From: Micromonospora yasonensis
Lineage (GTDB): Bacteria > Actinomycetota > Actinomycetes > Mycobacteriales > Micromonosporaceae
Direction: 5' to 3'
Assembly (NCBI RefSeq): GCF_026013475.1
Contig: NZ_JAPDPH010000052.1
Location: 1-37,229, forward strand
DNA length: 37,229 nucleotides
Shown: positions 8,503 through 17,756 of the stretch, piece after piece
How the letters are laid out: every line of letters begins with the position of its first letter
Numbering within the stretch: the stretch's first letter is position 1
Translations under genes and position numbers: made by a program
Notes under the pieces: generated by a model
Database searches by the model: none
Told to the model about the DNA's origin: nothing
What the model saw: only the letters and a program-made list of their open reading frames with translations

Positions 8503-9509
8503 CGCAGCGCGAATCCCAGTCCGACGGGATCGTTGGCCTCAAGGACGAAATGGTGTTCGCCAGTTCGGTAGGCCATCCCTCGCACCTCTGAAACGTAGGC
8601 CGGGCGGCCCTCTGCTTCCAGCTCCTGCACGACGCGGCCCAGGAACCGTGTTCCGACCACCGAGTCGTGCGTTAGCACCTGGTCAGGGGCGAGTTGCCCC
8701 GATGATGCTAGCAGCGCGACCCGCGCGGAGGTGCCCGACCCACACGGCGACCGGTCGACCTCACCGTCGGCGAAGACGGTGATGTTGCGCTGGTGCGGGC
8801 CGCCGGACCGCCGGCCGAGATCCTCGAACAGGATCGTGCCGTAGATGCCGTCAAGCCGCGGTTCGCTCGGATGCCGGGCCCATTCGGTCTCGTTGAGTTT
8901 CCATTTGATTTCACGGCCGAGTGCCAGCAGGTCGCCGTAGTGCTTCGGGCTGACCGATAGCCCGAGGACCGAGGCGTCGACGGAGGCGTAGATCGCGCCC
9001 CCGTAGCTGATGTCCGCGCGCACCGGGCCCCGGCTGGTGTTCACGGCGATGCCCTGGCCCAGTACGTACGCGGGCACGTTGCGGAAGCTGACCCCGCGGA
9101 CCTCGCCGGCCGCACAGGAGACTGTGGCCGTGACGCGACCTGACGGTACGTCGATCACCACGTCGGTTTCCCCGTCCGGGGCGGCGTCCACGAGCCCGCT
9201 CCGGACGGCCCACACACCCAGCGCGATGGTGCCGTGTCCGCACGCCGTCGAGTAGCCGTCCTTGTGCCAGAACAGCACCCCGAAGTGTGCGCCCTCGTCG
9301 TCCGGTGGCACGACGAAGCAGCCGTACATGTCGGCGTGGCCACGAGGTTCGTTGACCAGGAGCCGGCGCACCGCGTCGACCTGTTCGTCGCGCTGGGCGT
9401 GCTCGCGCCGTTCCAGCACGGTGGTGCCGGGAATCTCCGGGGCGCCTTCGGTGACGATGCGGAACGGCTCTCCCGCCGTGTGGTAGTCGGTGGCACGAAT
9501 GTCCGGCAT
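8499..9509 (-). CDS. proline racemase superfamily enzyme, 3-hydroxyproline-dehydratase-like
   Basis: A 336-residue member of the proline racemase / hydroxyproline epimerase / trans-3-hydroxy-L-proline dehydratase superfamily. The first catalytic cysteine is Cys90 in TACGHGT and the second is Cys256 in DRSPCGSGT. Several segments look more like the trans-3-hydroxyproline dehydratase branch than the 4-hydroxyproline epimerase branch: EPRGHADMYG, GVLFWHKDGYS, YGTILFED, ITVFADGEVDRSP. Characterised dehydratases such as the human enzyme carry Thr at the second position, whereas here it is Cys, which normally means racemase or epimerase chemistry. The gene follows the ABC transporter genes by 4 bases and overlaps the regulator start. 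It probably acts first on an imported hydroxyproline isomer; which isomer, and which reaction, is open. Confidence 0.85.
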   Translation of the reverse strand: MPDIRATDYHTAGEPFRIVTEGAPEIPGTTVLERREHAQRDEQVDAVRRLLVNEPRGHADMYGCFVVPPDDEGAHFGVLFWHKDGYSTACGHGTIALGVWAVRSGLVDAAPDGETDVVIDVPSGRVTATVSCAAGEVRGVSFRNVPAYVLGQGIAVNTSRGPVRADISYGGAIYASVDASVLGLSVSPKHYGDLLALGREIKWKLNETEWARHPSEPRLDGIYGTILFEDLGRRSGGPHQRNITVFADGEVDRSPCGSGTSARVALLASSGQLAPDQVLTHDSVVGTRFLGRVVQELEAEGRPAYVSEVRGMAYRTGEHHFVLEANDPVGLGFALR

Positions 9510-9513
9510 CGCC

Positions 9514-10242
9514 TCAGGCCCCCAGGTACGCCTCGACCACGCGGGAGTCGCGCGCGAGCTCGCGGGCCGCTCCCTGCAGGGTGATCACACCGTTCTCCAC
9601 TACGTACGCGCGGTGAGCGATCTTGAGTGCGGCGCGCGCGTTCTGCTCGACGAGCAGCACCGATGTGCCGTCGGCGTTGATCCGGCGGATCAGGTCCATG
9701 ATCTGGGCTACCACGAGTGGTGCGAGCCCCATCGAGGGCTCGTCCAGCATCAGCAGTTTGGGCCCGGCGACCAGCGCGCGACCGACGGCGAGCATCTGCT
9801 GCTCGCCGCCGGACAGGTACCCGCCCTGCTGGTTACGCCGTTCGGCCAGCCGGGGTAGCAGGGAGTAGACCTCGTCGATCCGGCGGTTGACCGCGGCGAC
9901 GTCCTTCACGAGGTAGCCGCCGAGTTGGAGGTTCTCGTGGACGGTGAGCCGGGAGAAGATGCGGCGCGCCTCCGGCACGTGCACCACCCCCGCGCCCACG
10001 ATCTCCCAGGGTTTGGCCTTGGTGATGTCCGTGCCGAACGCGCGCACGGTGCCGCCGGTGGACCGCACCACCCCGGAAACCGTGGCGAGCGTACTGGTCT
10101 TGCCCGCGCCGTTGTTGCCGAGCAGGGTGACGATCTCGCCCTCGCCGACGGTCAGGGTCAGGCCCCGGAGGGCGTGGACGCGGCCATAGTGGACGTCGAG
10201 AGCGTTGATTTCGAGTGCCCGGCGGCCGGTGGCCTCACTCAT
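9514..10242 (-). CDS. livF: ABC transporter ATP-binding protein, LivF family
   Basis: A 242-residue ATPase of the hydrophobic/branched-chain amino acid (HAAT) transporter family. Walker A GNNGAGKT is at residues 42-49, the signature LSGGEQQML starts at 143, and Walker B LLMLDEPS is at 163-170. The H-loop position reads VEQNAR instead of containing histidine, as is usual for LivF proteins. Its start overlaps the end of livG by 8 bases. With the other four genes of the operon it should form a complete importer; the context suggests hydroxyproline or proline rather than branched-chain amino acids, so the gene name reflects family only. Confidence 0.93.
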   Translation of the reverse strand: MSEATGRRALEINALDVHYGRVHALRGLTLTVGEGEIVTLLGNNGAGKTSTLATVSGVVRSTGGTVRAFGTDITKAKPWEIVGAGVVHVPEARRIFSRLTVHENLQLGGYLVKDVAAVNRRIDEVYSLLPRLAERRNQQGGYLSGGEQQMLAVGRALVAGPKLLMLDEPSMGLAPLVVAQIMDLIRRINADGTSVLLVEQNARAALKIAHRAYVVENGVITLQGAARELARDSRVVEAYLGA

Positions 10243-11046
10243 GGCTCATCTCCTCGCTCGTGGCTTCGTCCGCGTCGTCCTTGCCGAGGTACGCCTCGAT
10301 CACGGCCGGATTGCGGCGTACCTCCTCGGGAGTGCCGTCGGCGATCTCCCGGCCGAAGTTCAGCACGACGACCCGGCGCGACACCTGCATGACGAGGTCC
10401 ATGTCGTGTTCGATGAGCACGATGGCGATGCCCAGCACGCTGATGCGGTGCAGCAGATCGAGCAGTTCGTTCTTCTCGCCGTAGTTGAGGCCCGCGGCGG
10501 GCTCGTCGAGCAGGAGCAGCTTGGGCCCGCGCGCGAGGGCACGGGCGATCTCGACGCGTCGCTGCTCGCCGTACGGAAGGTTCCGCGCCAGTCCTCCACG
10601 GTCACCGCGCAGGCCCACGAAGTCGAGCCAGCGGTTCGCCTCGTCGGTCGCCTCCCGTTCCGAGCGCCGGAACCGCGGCGTGTGCAGTAGCGCGTCGAGG
10701 GCGTTCTGCCGCAGCCGAAGGTGCATCCCGGCGCGGACGTTGTCGAGCACCGTCAGCTCACCGAACAGGCGCAGGTTCTGGAAGGTGCGCGAGGTCCCCC
10801 GGGCCGCGATCGCGGACGGTCGCAGGCCGGTGATGTCGACGCCTTCCAGGGTGATCGAGCCACCGGTGGGCTTGTAGAAGCCCGTGATGCAGTTGAACGC
10901 GCTGGTCTTGCCGGCACCGTTGGGTCCGACGATCGAGAGGACGTCGCCTTCGTTGACCTGGAGGGTCAGTCCGTCCACGGCCTTCACGCCGCCGAAGTCC
11001 AGGTGCAGATCCTGCACCTGCAGCAGCGGTGCGGGTTCTTGCGTGC

Positions 11047-11050
<4 letters not shown>
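10235..11050 (-). CDS. livG: ABC transporter ATP-binding protein, LivG family
   Basis: A 271-residue ATPase, partner of the LivF-type subunit. Walker A GPNGAGKT is at residues 42-49, the signature region reads NLPYGEQRRVEIARAL (158-172), Walker B LLLLDEPA is at 178-185, and the switch histidine is His215 in LIEHDM. The tail from about residue 255 is acidic (KDDADEATSEEMSHE) and longer than the typical LivG end. The start overlaps the livM stop (ATGA) and the stop overlaps livF, which indicates coupled translation of the importer subunits. Confidence 0.93.
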
Positions 11051-12083
<1,033 letters not shown>

Positions 12084-12084
<1 letters not shown>

Positions 12085-12977
12085 CAGACACGCTCCGTAA
12101 CGCGCTCGCCGAGGATGCCGGTCGGACGAAGCGTGAGGAAGACGATGAGGAAGCCGAAGGCGAAGACGTCGCGCCACTGCCCGCCGATCCAGGCGGTGCC
12201 GAGCGACTCGAGCAGGCCGAGCGCCAGGCCGCCGAGCATCGCGCCCTTGATGTTGCCGATGCCGCCGATGACGGCCGCGGTGAACGCCTTGAGCCCGATG
12301 ATGAACCCCATCAGGAAGTCGATCTTCCCGTAGTAACCGCCGGCCATCACGCCGGCGGCGCCGGCGAGGGCGGAGCCGATGAAGAAGGTGCGCGCGATGA
12401 TGGCGTCGACGTTGATGCCCATGTACAGGGCCGCCGTCGGGTCCTGGGAGATGGCGCGCATGGCCCGCCCGGTCCCGGTCCCCATGACGAGCCACTGGAG
12501 GCCGGCCATCAGCAGGACCGCGATCAGGATGAGACTGGCCTGCTGGATGGTGATGCGGGCGCCGAGCAGGTTGATCGAGTCGCCCGCCAGCCGGACCGGA
12601 TAGACCTCCGGGTTGGGCCCGGCCACCAGGCGCATCCCGTACTCGAGCGCGAACGAGGCGCCCACAGCGGTGATCAGTACGGAGAGCCGGGGCGCGCTGC
12701 GCAGGGGACGGTAGGCGATCCGCTCGAGCAACAGGCCGGCCGTTCCGGTCACCAGCATCGAGATGACCAGGACGATGAGCAGCGCCACGAAGCCGAGGCC
12801 GGTCACCAGCCCGCCGGCGACGCTCAGGACGCCGAAACCGGTGAACGCACCGAGCATGTACAGGTCGCCGTGGGCGAAGTTGAGGAGCCTGATGATGCCG
12901 TACACCATGCTGTAGCCCAGCGCGACCAGGGCGTAGAACGATCCGACGAAGAGACCGTTCCAGATGAGTTGGGTCAT
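12084..12977 (-). CDS. livH: ABC transporter permease, LivH family
   Basis: A 297-residue permease from ATG 12977, preceded by a GAAGGA ribosome binding site; the frame extends to 13103 but the extra residues are arginine-rich and not family-like. It starts with NGLFVGSFYALVALGYSMVY and has RLLNFAHGDLYMLGAF and the coupling segment ISQDPTAALYMGINVDAI, all typical of LivH. About eight membrane spans are predicted by eye. A strong hairpin lies between the binding-protein gene and this start, which would lower permease expression relative to the binding protein. Confidence 0.93.
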
Positions 12978-12997
12978 GGGAGTCCTTCGGGGAACGC

Positions 12998-13031
12998 CCC
13001 GGCGGCGCGCTCCTGGGAGGGCGCCGCCGGG
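12998..13031 (-). terminator. hairpin between the binding-protein gene and livH, partial terminator
   Basis: CCCGGCGGCGC (12998-13008) and GCGCCGCCGGG (13021-13031) form a perfect 11-bp stem with a 12-base loop in the 64-base gap. It starts 10 bases after the stop of the binding-protein gene. Such hairpins commonly give excess binding protein over membrane subunits by partial termination or by protecting the upstream mRNA. Confidence 0.65.
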
Positions 13032-13041
13032 AGCAGGCGAT

Positions 13042-14214
13042 CTACTGCAGGGTGTCCTTGAGGACGATCTTGCCGTTCTCCACCGCGAGGATCTGGAAGC
13101 CACCGCTGGAGAGCGTGTGGTCGGGCGTGAACTTCAGCGGCCCGGAGAACAGCTGGAAACCGTCGATCCCCTCGAGCGCCTTGATGACGGCGCTGCCGTC
13201 AGTCGAGCCGGCCTGCTTGACCGCCTCGGCGGCCACCCGGACGGCGTCGTAGGCCTGGGTGGAGTACGGACCGGGGGCGGCGCCGAACTTGCTCTTGTAG
13301 TCCGCGATCCACTTGTCGGCGCCCTGGATCGTGTCCGGGGTCTGCGTCATGGTGGCGAAGACGCCCTCGGCGACCGTGGGGCCGGCGATGTCCACCAGCT
13401 TCTGGTCGACCGATCCGTCGGCGACCATGATCTTGCCGGTGTAGCCGGCCTGCCGGAGCTGGCGGATGATGAGGCCGCCCTCCTGGTAGTAGCCGGTCCA
13501 GTAGATGAAGTCCGGCTGGCTCTTCAGGATGGCGTGGACGTTGGCGCTGTAGTCGCTCTCACCCGCGGTGACCGACTCGCGTCCCGCGAGCGCCGGCGAG
13601 CCCGTCAGCAGCTTGGCGGTGGTGTCCGCGATGTCCTTGGAGTAGCTGGTGTTGTCGTCCATGAGGGCGACCTTGGTGGCACCCACCTTCTTCATGAACT
13701 TGAGCGCCGCATCGGACTGCTGCACACCGGTGCCGTTGATCAGGAACACGTTCTTCTTGTGCTGCTTGACCAGCTCGTTGGAGTTGGCGGCCGGGATGAG
13801 CATGGGCACGTCGGCCTTCTCGAAGATCGGCAGCGTCGGGAGCGTCGCACCCGAGCAGTAGCCGCCGACCGAGATCTTCACACCCTCGGTGACCAGCTTG
13901 TTGGCGCCCGCCGTGGCGCTCTTGGCGTCGCACGCCTCGTCCTCGACCTTGAGCTCGAGCTTGCGCCCGTTGACGCCGCCCTTGCCGTTGATCTCGTCGA
14001 CGGCGAGTTGCGCACCGTTCTTCATGTACGGCCCGATGGCCGAGCTGCTCCCCGACAGCGGAGTCAGCATGCCGAGGACGATCGGCCCATTGTCCGACGA
14101 CCCGCCCCCTCCCGAGGCGAGCCCGTTACCACAGGCGGAGAGCATCATGGCGGCCACCGCCGCGCCGCCCACGAGGGCGACTCGCGACAGCCGGCGGGTC
14201 AGGTATGCGGTCAT
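13042..14214 (-). CDS. ABC transporter substrate-binding lipoprotein (Peripla_BP_6 / LivJ-like)
   Basis: A 390-residue lipoprotein with a basic N terminus, a hydrophobic core and the lipobox LSAC (lipidated Cys28). The two-lobed Leu/Ile/Val-binding fold begins with IVLGMLTPLSGSSSAIGPYM. Cys95 and Cys120 flank a conserved segment (VEDEAC and GGYC) and probably form a disulfide. Typical later motifs are FIYWTGYYQEGGLIIRQLRQ and TQAYDAVRVAAEAV. It is the first gene of the seven-gene transporter operon and would capture substrate at the outer face of the membrane. Ligand is inferred from context to be hydroxyproline or a derivative. It shares many features with the orphan binding protein at 27059-28225. 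Confidence 0.93.
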   Translation of the reverse strand: MTAYLTRRLSRVALVGGAAVAAMMLSACGNGLASGGGGSSDNGPIVLGMLTPLSGSSSAIGPYMKNGAQLAVDEINGKGGVNGRKLELKVEDEACDAKSATAGANKLVTEGVKISVGGYCSGATLPTLPIFEKADVPMLIPAANSNELVKQHKKNVFLINGTGVQQSDAALKFMKKVGATKVALMDDNTSYSKDIADTTAKLLTGSPALAGRESVTAGESDYSANVHAILKSQPDFIYWTGYYQEGGLIIRQLRQAGYTGKIMVADGSVDQKLVDIAGPTVAEGVFATMTQTPDTIQGADKWIADYKSKFGAAPGPYSTQAYDAVRVAAEAVKQAGSTDGSAVIKALEGIDGFQLFSGPLKFTPDHTLSSGGFQILAVENGKIVLKDTLQ

Positions 14215-14277
14215 TGTCCGAACCCACTTCCCTCAAGGACCGACCACCCGGACGGCCCAAGTAGCGATTGGCAGCAC

Positions 14278-14299
14278 TGCTGTGTGACGTAGCACAGCA
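14278..14299. promoter_or_regulatory. 22-bp palindrome, candidate GntR operator for the transporter operon
   Basis: TGCTGTG (14278-14284) and CACAGCA (14293-14299) are perfect 7-bp inverted arms around an 8-base centre. It lies 64 bases upstream of the start of the binding-protein gene, inside the 203-base divergent region. A 10-mer starting in its left arm, TGCTGTGTGA, recurs at 14376-14385 in front of the catabolic operon. Binding by the GntR/FCD protein of the island is inference. Confidence 0.5.
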
Positions 14300-14360
14300 C
14301 TATGGCACAGAGCACATCGCCGCTCTAGAGGCGCACGTAGAGGTGTTACCGAAGCTTGAC

Positions 14361-14389
14361 TTGAGGACGGCGAGCTGCTGTGTGATATT
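14361..14389 (+). promoter_or_regulatory. candidate sigma-70-like promoter of the catabolic operon
   Basis: TTGAGG (14361-14366) and GATATT (14384-14389) are separated by 17 bases. This is the most A/T-rich part of the divergent region and lies 28 bases before the first start codon of the plus-strand arm. The repeated TGCTGTGTGA occupies the end of the spacer and the first bases of the -10, where a bound repressor would block polymerase. Confidence 0.4.
14376..14385 (+). repeat. second copy of the TGCTGTGTGA element
   Basis: An exact 10-base copy of the sequence at 14278-14287, spaced 98 bases away, between the -35 and -10 of the candidate catabolic promoter. Here the right palindrome arm is not conserved, so it could be a half site. 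Two copies facing the two operons fit joint control. Confidence 0.45.
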
Positions 14390-14417
14390 TTACTGACCGT
14401 CACGAAAGGGCTCTGAC

Positions 14418-15326
14418 ATGACTGCTTCCCCCGCTGCCCGTACCCGCCCCTGGCACGGCGTGCTCGTCGCGGCCGCCCTGCCCTACCGCGACGACCTGTC
14501 CGTGGACTTCGACGCCTACGCCGACCACGTGCGGTGGCTGGCCGAGAACGGCTGCCACGGAGTGACCCCGAACGGATCCCTGGGCGAGTACCAGGTGCTG
14601 ACCACGGAGGAGCGCGCGAAGGTCGTCGAGGTGGCGGTCCAGGCCGCACCCGAGGGCTTCGTCGTCATGCCGGGCGTGGGCGCCTACGGCGCCCTGGAGT
14701 CGCGGCGCTGGGCCGAGCAGGCGGCCGAGGCCGGTGCGCAGGCCGTCATGGCACTCCCCCCGAACGCGTACCGCACGGACGAGCGGGCCGTGCTGGAGCA
14801 CTACCGCGAGATCAACAAGGCCGGCCTGCCGGTGACCGCGTACAACAACCCGATCGACACCAAGACCGACCTGACGCCTCGGATCCTCGCCACCCTGTAC
14901 AACGAGGGCCTCATCGTGGGCGTCAAGGAGTTCAGCGGCGACGTGCGTCGGGCCTACGAGATCTCGGAGCTCGCGCCCGGACTGGACCTGATGATCGGCA
15001 CCGACGACGTCGTCCTCGAGGTCGGCATCGCGGGCGCCAAGGGGTGGGTCGCCGGATACACGAACGCCTTTCCCCGGTCGACCGTGGCGCTCTACGAGGC
15101 CTCCGTGGCCGGGGACCTGGAGACCGCGCTGCCGCTGTACCGGCTGCTGCACCCCCTGCTGCGCTGGGACTCGAAGACCGAGTTCGTACAGGCGATCAAG
15201 CTCTCCATGGACATCGTCGGCCGTAACGGCGGCGTCTGCCGCCCGCCGCGCCAGCCGCTGACCGCCGAGCAGGAGCAGCGAGTCCGCACCGCGACCGAGG
15301 CAGCCCTCGAAGCCGGACTGGCCTGA
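14418..15326 (+). CDS. DapA-family enzyme, probable pyrroline-4-hydroxy-2-carboxylate deaminase
   Basis: A 302-residue dihydrodipicolinate synthase/N-acetylneuraminate lyase family (TIM barrel) protein. Schiff-base Lys170 is in VGVKEFSGD, the conserved tyrosine Tyr142 is in AYNNP, and the substrate-carboxylate loop reads NGSLGEY (52-58) where DapA has GTTGE. In hydroxyproline catabolism a member of this family converts pyrroline-4-hydroxy-2-carboxylate into 2-oxoglutarate semialdehyde plus ammonia; the adjacent dehydrogenase, epimerase and aldehyde dehydrogenase genes make that the best call. It is not the biosynthetic DapA judging by context. ATG 14418 follows GAAAGGG. It is the first gene of the plus-strand arm, and the next gene starts 3 bases after its stop. 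Confidence 0.85.
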   Translation: MTASPAARTRPWHGVLVAAALPYRDDLSVDFDAYADHVRWLAENGCHGVTPNGSLGEYQVLTTEERAKVVEVAVQAAPEGFVVMPGVGAYGALESRRWAEQAAEAGAQAVMALPPNAYRTDERAVLEHYREINKAGLPVTAYNNPIDTKTDLTPRILATLYNEGLIVGVKEFSGDVRRAYEISELAPGLDLMIGTDDVVLEVGIAGAKGWVAGYTNAFPRSTVALYEASVAGDLETALPLYRLLHPLLRWDSKTEFVQAIKLSMDIVGRNGGVCRPPRQPLTAEQEQRVRTATEAALEAGLA

Positions 15327-15329
15327 GAC

Positions 15330-16334
15330 ATGCGCGCACGCCGAGTGCTGCACGCCGTCGACTCGCACACCGAGGGCATGCCGACCAGGGTCATCACGGG
15401 CGGCGTGGCACCACTGCCCGGCGCCACGATGATGGAACGCCGACGCTGGTTCCTCGACAACAGCGACGACCTCCGCACCCTGCTGATGTACGAGCCACGC
15501 GGGCACTCCGCCATGTCCGGAGCGATCCTGCAGCCGCCGACGCGGCCCGACGCCGACTGGGGCGTGCTCTACATCGAGGTGTCCGGCTGCCTGCCGATGT
15601 GCGGACACGGCACCATCGGGGTCGCCACCGTGCTGGTGGAGACCGGCATGGTGGAGGTGACCGAGCCGGTCACGACGATCCGCCTGGACACGCCCGCCGG
15701 CCTCGTGGTCGCGGAGGTCGCCGTCGCCGACGGCGCGGCCAAGGCGGTCACGATTCGCAACGTGCCGTCCTACTCCCACCAGTTGGACGCGACGGTCGAG
15801 GTGCCCGGGTTCGGGACGGTCCGCTACGACCTCGCGTACGGCGGCAACTTCTACGCGATGGTCCAGCTCGAAGACCTCGGCCTGCCGTTCGACCGGGGAC
15901 ACAAGCAGGCGCTGCTGGACGCGGGGATGGCGATCATGGAAGCGATCAACGAACAGGACCGCCCGGTCCACGTCAACGACCCCGACATCAGCGGATGTCA
16001 CCACGTACAGCTCATCGCTCCCGGCTCGGATGTCCGGCATTCGCGCCACGCGATGGTCATCCACCCGGGCTGGTTCGACCGGAGCCCGTGCGGTACCGGC
16101 ACGAGCGCCCGCATGGCGCAGCTCCACGCACGTGGCGAGCTGGCGTTGGACACCGACTTCGTCAACGAGTCCTTCATCGGGACTCGCTTCATCGGCCGGC
16201 TCGTGGAGGAGACCCAGTTGGCCAGCGGCGTCGCCGCAGTGGTCCCGACCATCACCGGGCGCGCCTGGCTGACCGGCACCGCACAGTACTTCCTGGATCC
16301 GGACGACCCGTTCCCGGCGGGCTTCCTGCTCTGA
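15330..16334 (+). CDS. proline racemase superfamily enzyme, probable 4-hydroxyproline 2-epimerase
   Basis: A 334-residue enzyme with both catalytic cysteines, Cys91 in PMCGHGT and Cys254 in DRSPCGTGTSARMA. This two-cysteine set supports epimerisation at C2, here of trans-4-hydroxy-L-proline to cis-4-hydroxy-D-proline, the first step of the oxidative pathway. The ending TITGRAWLTGTAQYFLDPDD followed by PFPAGF is typical of the 4-hydroxyproline epimerase branch, as are EPRGHSAMSGAI and NVPSYSHQLD. It is clearly paralogous to, but distant from, the enzyme at 8499-9509. It lies between the DapA-family and aldehyde dehydrogenase genes. Activity on 3-hydroxyproline is also known in this branch and cannot be excluded. 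Confidence 0.88.
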   Translation: MRARRVLHAVDSHTEGMPTRVITGGVAPLPGATMMERRRWFLDNSDDLRTLLMYEPRGHSAMSGAILQPPTRPDADWGVLYIEVSGCLPMCGHGTIGVATVLVETGMVEVTEPVTTIRLDTPAGLVVAEVAVADGAAKAVTIRNVPSYSHQLDATVEVPGFGTVRYDLAYGGNFYAMVQLEDLGLPFDRGHKQALLDAGMAIMEAINEQDRPVHVNDPDISGCHHVQLIAPGSDVRHSRHAMVIHPGWFDRSPCGTGTSARMAQLHARGELALDTDFVNESFIGTRFIGRLVEETQLASGVAAVVPTITGRAWLTGTAQYFLDPDDPFPAGFLL

Positions 16335-16382
16335 CCTGACCTCATCCCACCCGGCCCACGTACCGACGCTGAGGGAGCCTTC

Positions 16383-17756
16383 GTGATCAAGAGCTACTCA
16401 CCGCACGCACCCGAAGATCTCGTTGCCGAGGCGCCCGTGACCAGTGCCGACGAGGTGGCCAAGGCGTTCGCCCACGCGCGCGCGGCCCAGGCCCGGTGGG
16501 GGCGCGGCCCCGCGGCCGCGCGGGCACAGGCACTGTCCGACGCTGCCGACGCCGTGGCGGCAGCCTCCGACGAACTGACCCGACTGGCGGTTCGCGAGGT
16601 CGGCAAGCCACTCGGCGAAGCGCGCGGTGAGGTAGCTCGGGCGGTGGCCATCCTTCGCTACTACGCCCAGCAGGTGTACGACCCGGTGGGCGCGATGCAC
16701 GAACCGTCGAGCCTCGGTCTGCTCTTCACCCGGCGTCGACCGCTCGGCGTCGCCGGGCTCATCACCCCCTGGAACTTCCCGATCGCCATCCCGCTGTGGA
16801 AGGCCGCACCGGCATTGGCGTTCGGCAACGCCGTTGTCCTCAAGCCGTCGCCGGACGCGACGGCGACGGCGCTGCGGCTGGCCACCCTGCTCGACGAGGT
16901 CCTGCCCGGAGGGCTGTTCACGGTCCTTCCCGGTGACGGCGACACCGGTCGGGCGATCGTGGCCGAGGCCGACGTGGTGTCGTTCACCGGATCCACGGCG
17001 GTCGGTGGCGACGTGGTGCGCTCGGCCGCGGCCCGCGGGGTGCGGGTACAGGCGGAGATGGGCGGCCAGAACCCGGCGATCGTCCTGCCCGACGCCGACG
17101 TGGAGTCCACCGCCAGGCAGATCGCCGCGGCCGCGATGGGATTCGCCGGTCAGAAGTGCACGGCGACCAAGCGGGTGATCGTCGTGGGGGACGCCGCGCC
17201 GTTGCGGGACGCGCTCGTCGCGGCGATCGAGGCGCTGGGGTTCGGCGACCCCGCGCAGGTGACGACCGCGGTGGGGCCGGTCATCACCGAAGCCGCCCGG
17301 GACAAGGTGTTGGCCGCCGCCGGCAGCGCGACCGCGGCCGGGGCCCGTCTCCTGACCGGCGGCACGGCGACCGACGACCCCGGCTGGTTCGTCCGTCCCA
17401 CCCTGCTCGAGGACGTCCCCGCCGACCACCCGCTGGCGTGCGACGAGGTGTTCGGGCCGATCGCCACGCTGCACACGGTGCGTACGCTCGAGGAAGCGGT
17501 GGCGGTGGCCAACAATGTTCCACAGGGACTCGCCGCCGGCGTGTACACGCGCGATCTCACCGCCGCGCTCGCCACGGCGGACGCGTTGGAGGCCGGCCTG
17601 GTGAAGGTCAACGCACCGACCACCGGGGTCGACTTCTACCTGCCGTTCGGCGGCGAAAAGGCATCCAGCGTGGGCGGCCGCGAGCAGGGCAAGGCCGCGC
17701 AGGACTTCTTCACCTCGCTCCACACTGTGACCCTGGCTCCCGGCGAAGGAGCCTGA
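16383..17756 (+). CDS. aldehyde dehydrogenase, probable 2-oxoglutarate semialdehyde dehydrogenase
   Basis: A 457-residue NAD(P)-dependent aldehyde dehydrogenase. The catalytic cysteine is Cys259 in GQKCTATKR and the general base Glu225 is in EMGGQNP. Asn131 is in TPWNFPIAIP, and the cofactor motif FTGSTAVGG starts at 201. The C-terminal signature LPFGGEKASSVGGREQG is present. In context it should oxidise 2-oxoglutarate semialdehyde, the product of the DapA-family enzyme, to 2-oxoglutarate. GTG 16383 has GAGGGAG about 5 bases upstream. It follows the epimerase after 48 bases, the largest gap within this arm, and its stop shares a base with the next start (TGATG). Confidence 0.9.
   Translation: MIKSYSPHAPEDLVAEAPVTSADEVAKAFAHARAAQARWGRGPAAARAQALSDAADAVAAASDELTRLAVREVGKPLGEARGEVARAVAILRYYAQQVYDPVGAMHEPSSLGLLFTRRRPLGVAGLITPWNFPIAIPLWKAAPALAFGNAVVLKPSPDATATALRLATLLDEVLPGGLFTVLPGDGDTGRAIVAEADVVSFTGSTAVGGDVVRSAAARGVRVQAEMGGQNPAIVLPDADVESTARQIAAAAMGFAGQKCTATKRVIVVGDAAPLRDALVAAIEALGFGDPAQVTTAVGPVITEAARDKVLAAAGSATAAGARLLTGGTATDDPGWFVRPTLLEDVPADHPLACDEVFGPIATLHTVRTLEEAVAVANNVPQGLAAGVYTRDLTAALATADALEAGLVKVNAPTTGVDFYLPFGGEKASSVGGREQGKAAQDFFTSLHTVTLAPGEGA

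Noticed and set aside
12978..13103. N-terminal extension of livH up to 13103
   Set aside because: The extra residues are arginine/serine-rich, overlap the binding-protein gene end and the hairpin, and ATG 12977 has its own ribosome binding site.
14418..15326. Biosynthetic dihydrodipicolinate synthase (dapA) for lysine
   Set aside because: The GTTGE loop is replaced by GSLGE, YNIP-type sequence by YNNP, and the neighbours are hydroxyproline catabolic genes rather than lysine biosynthesis.
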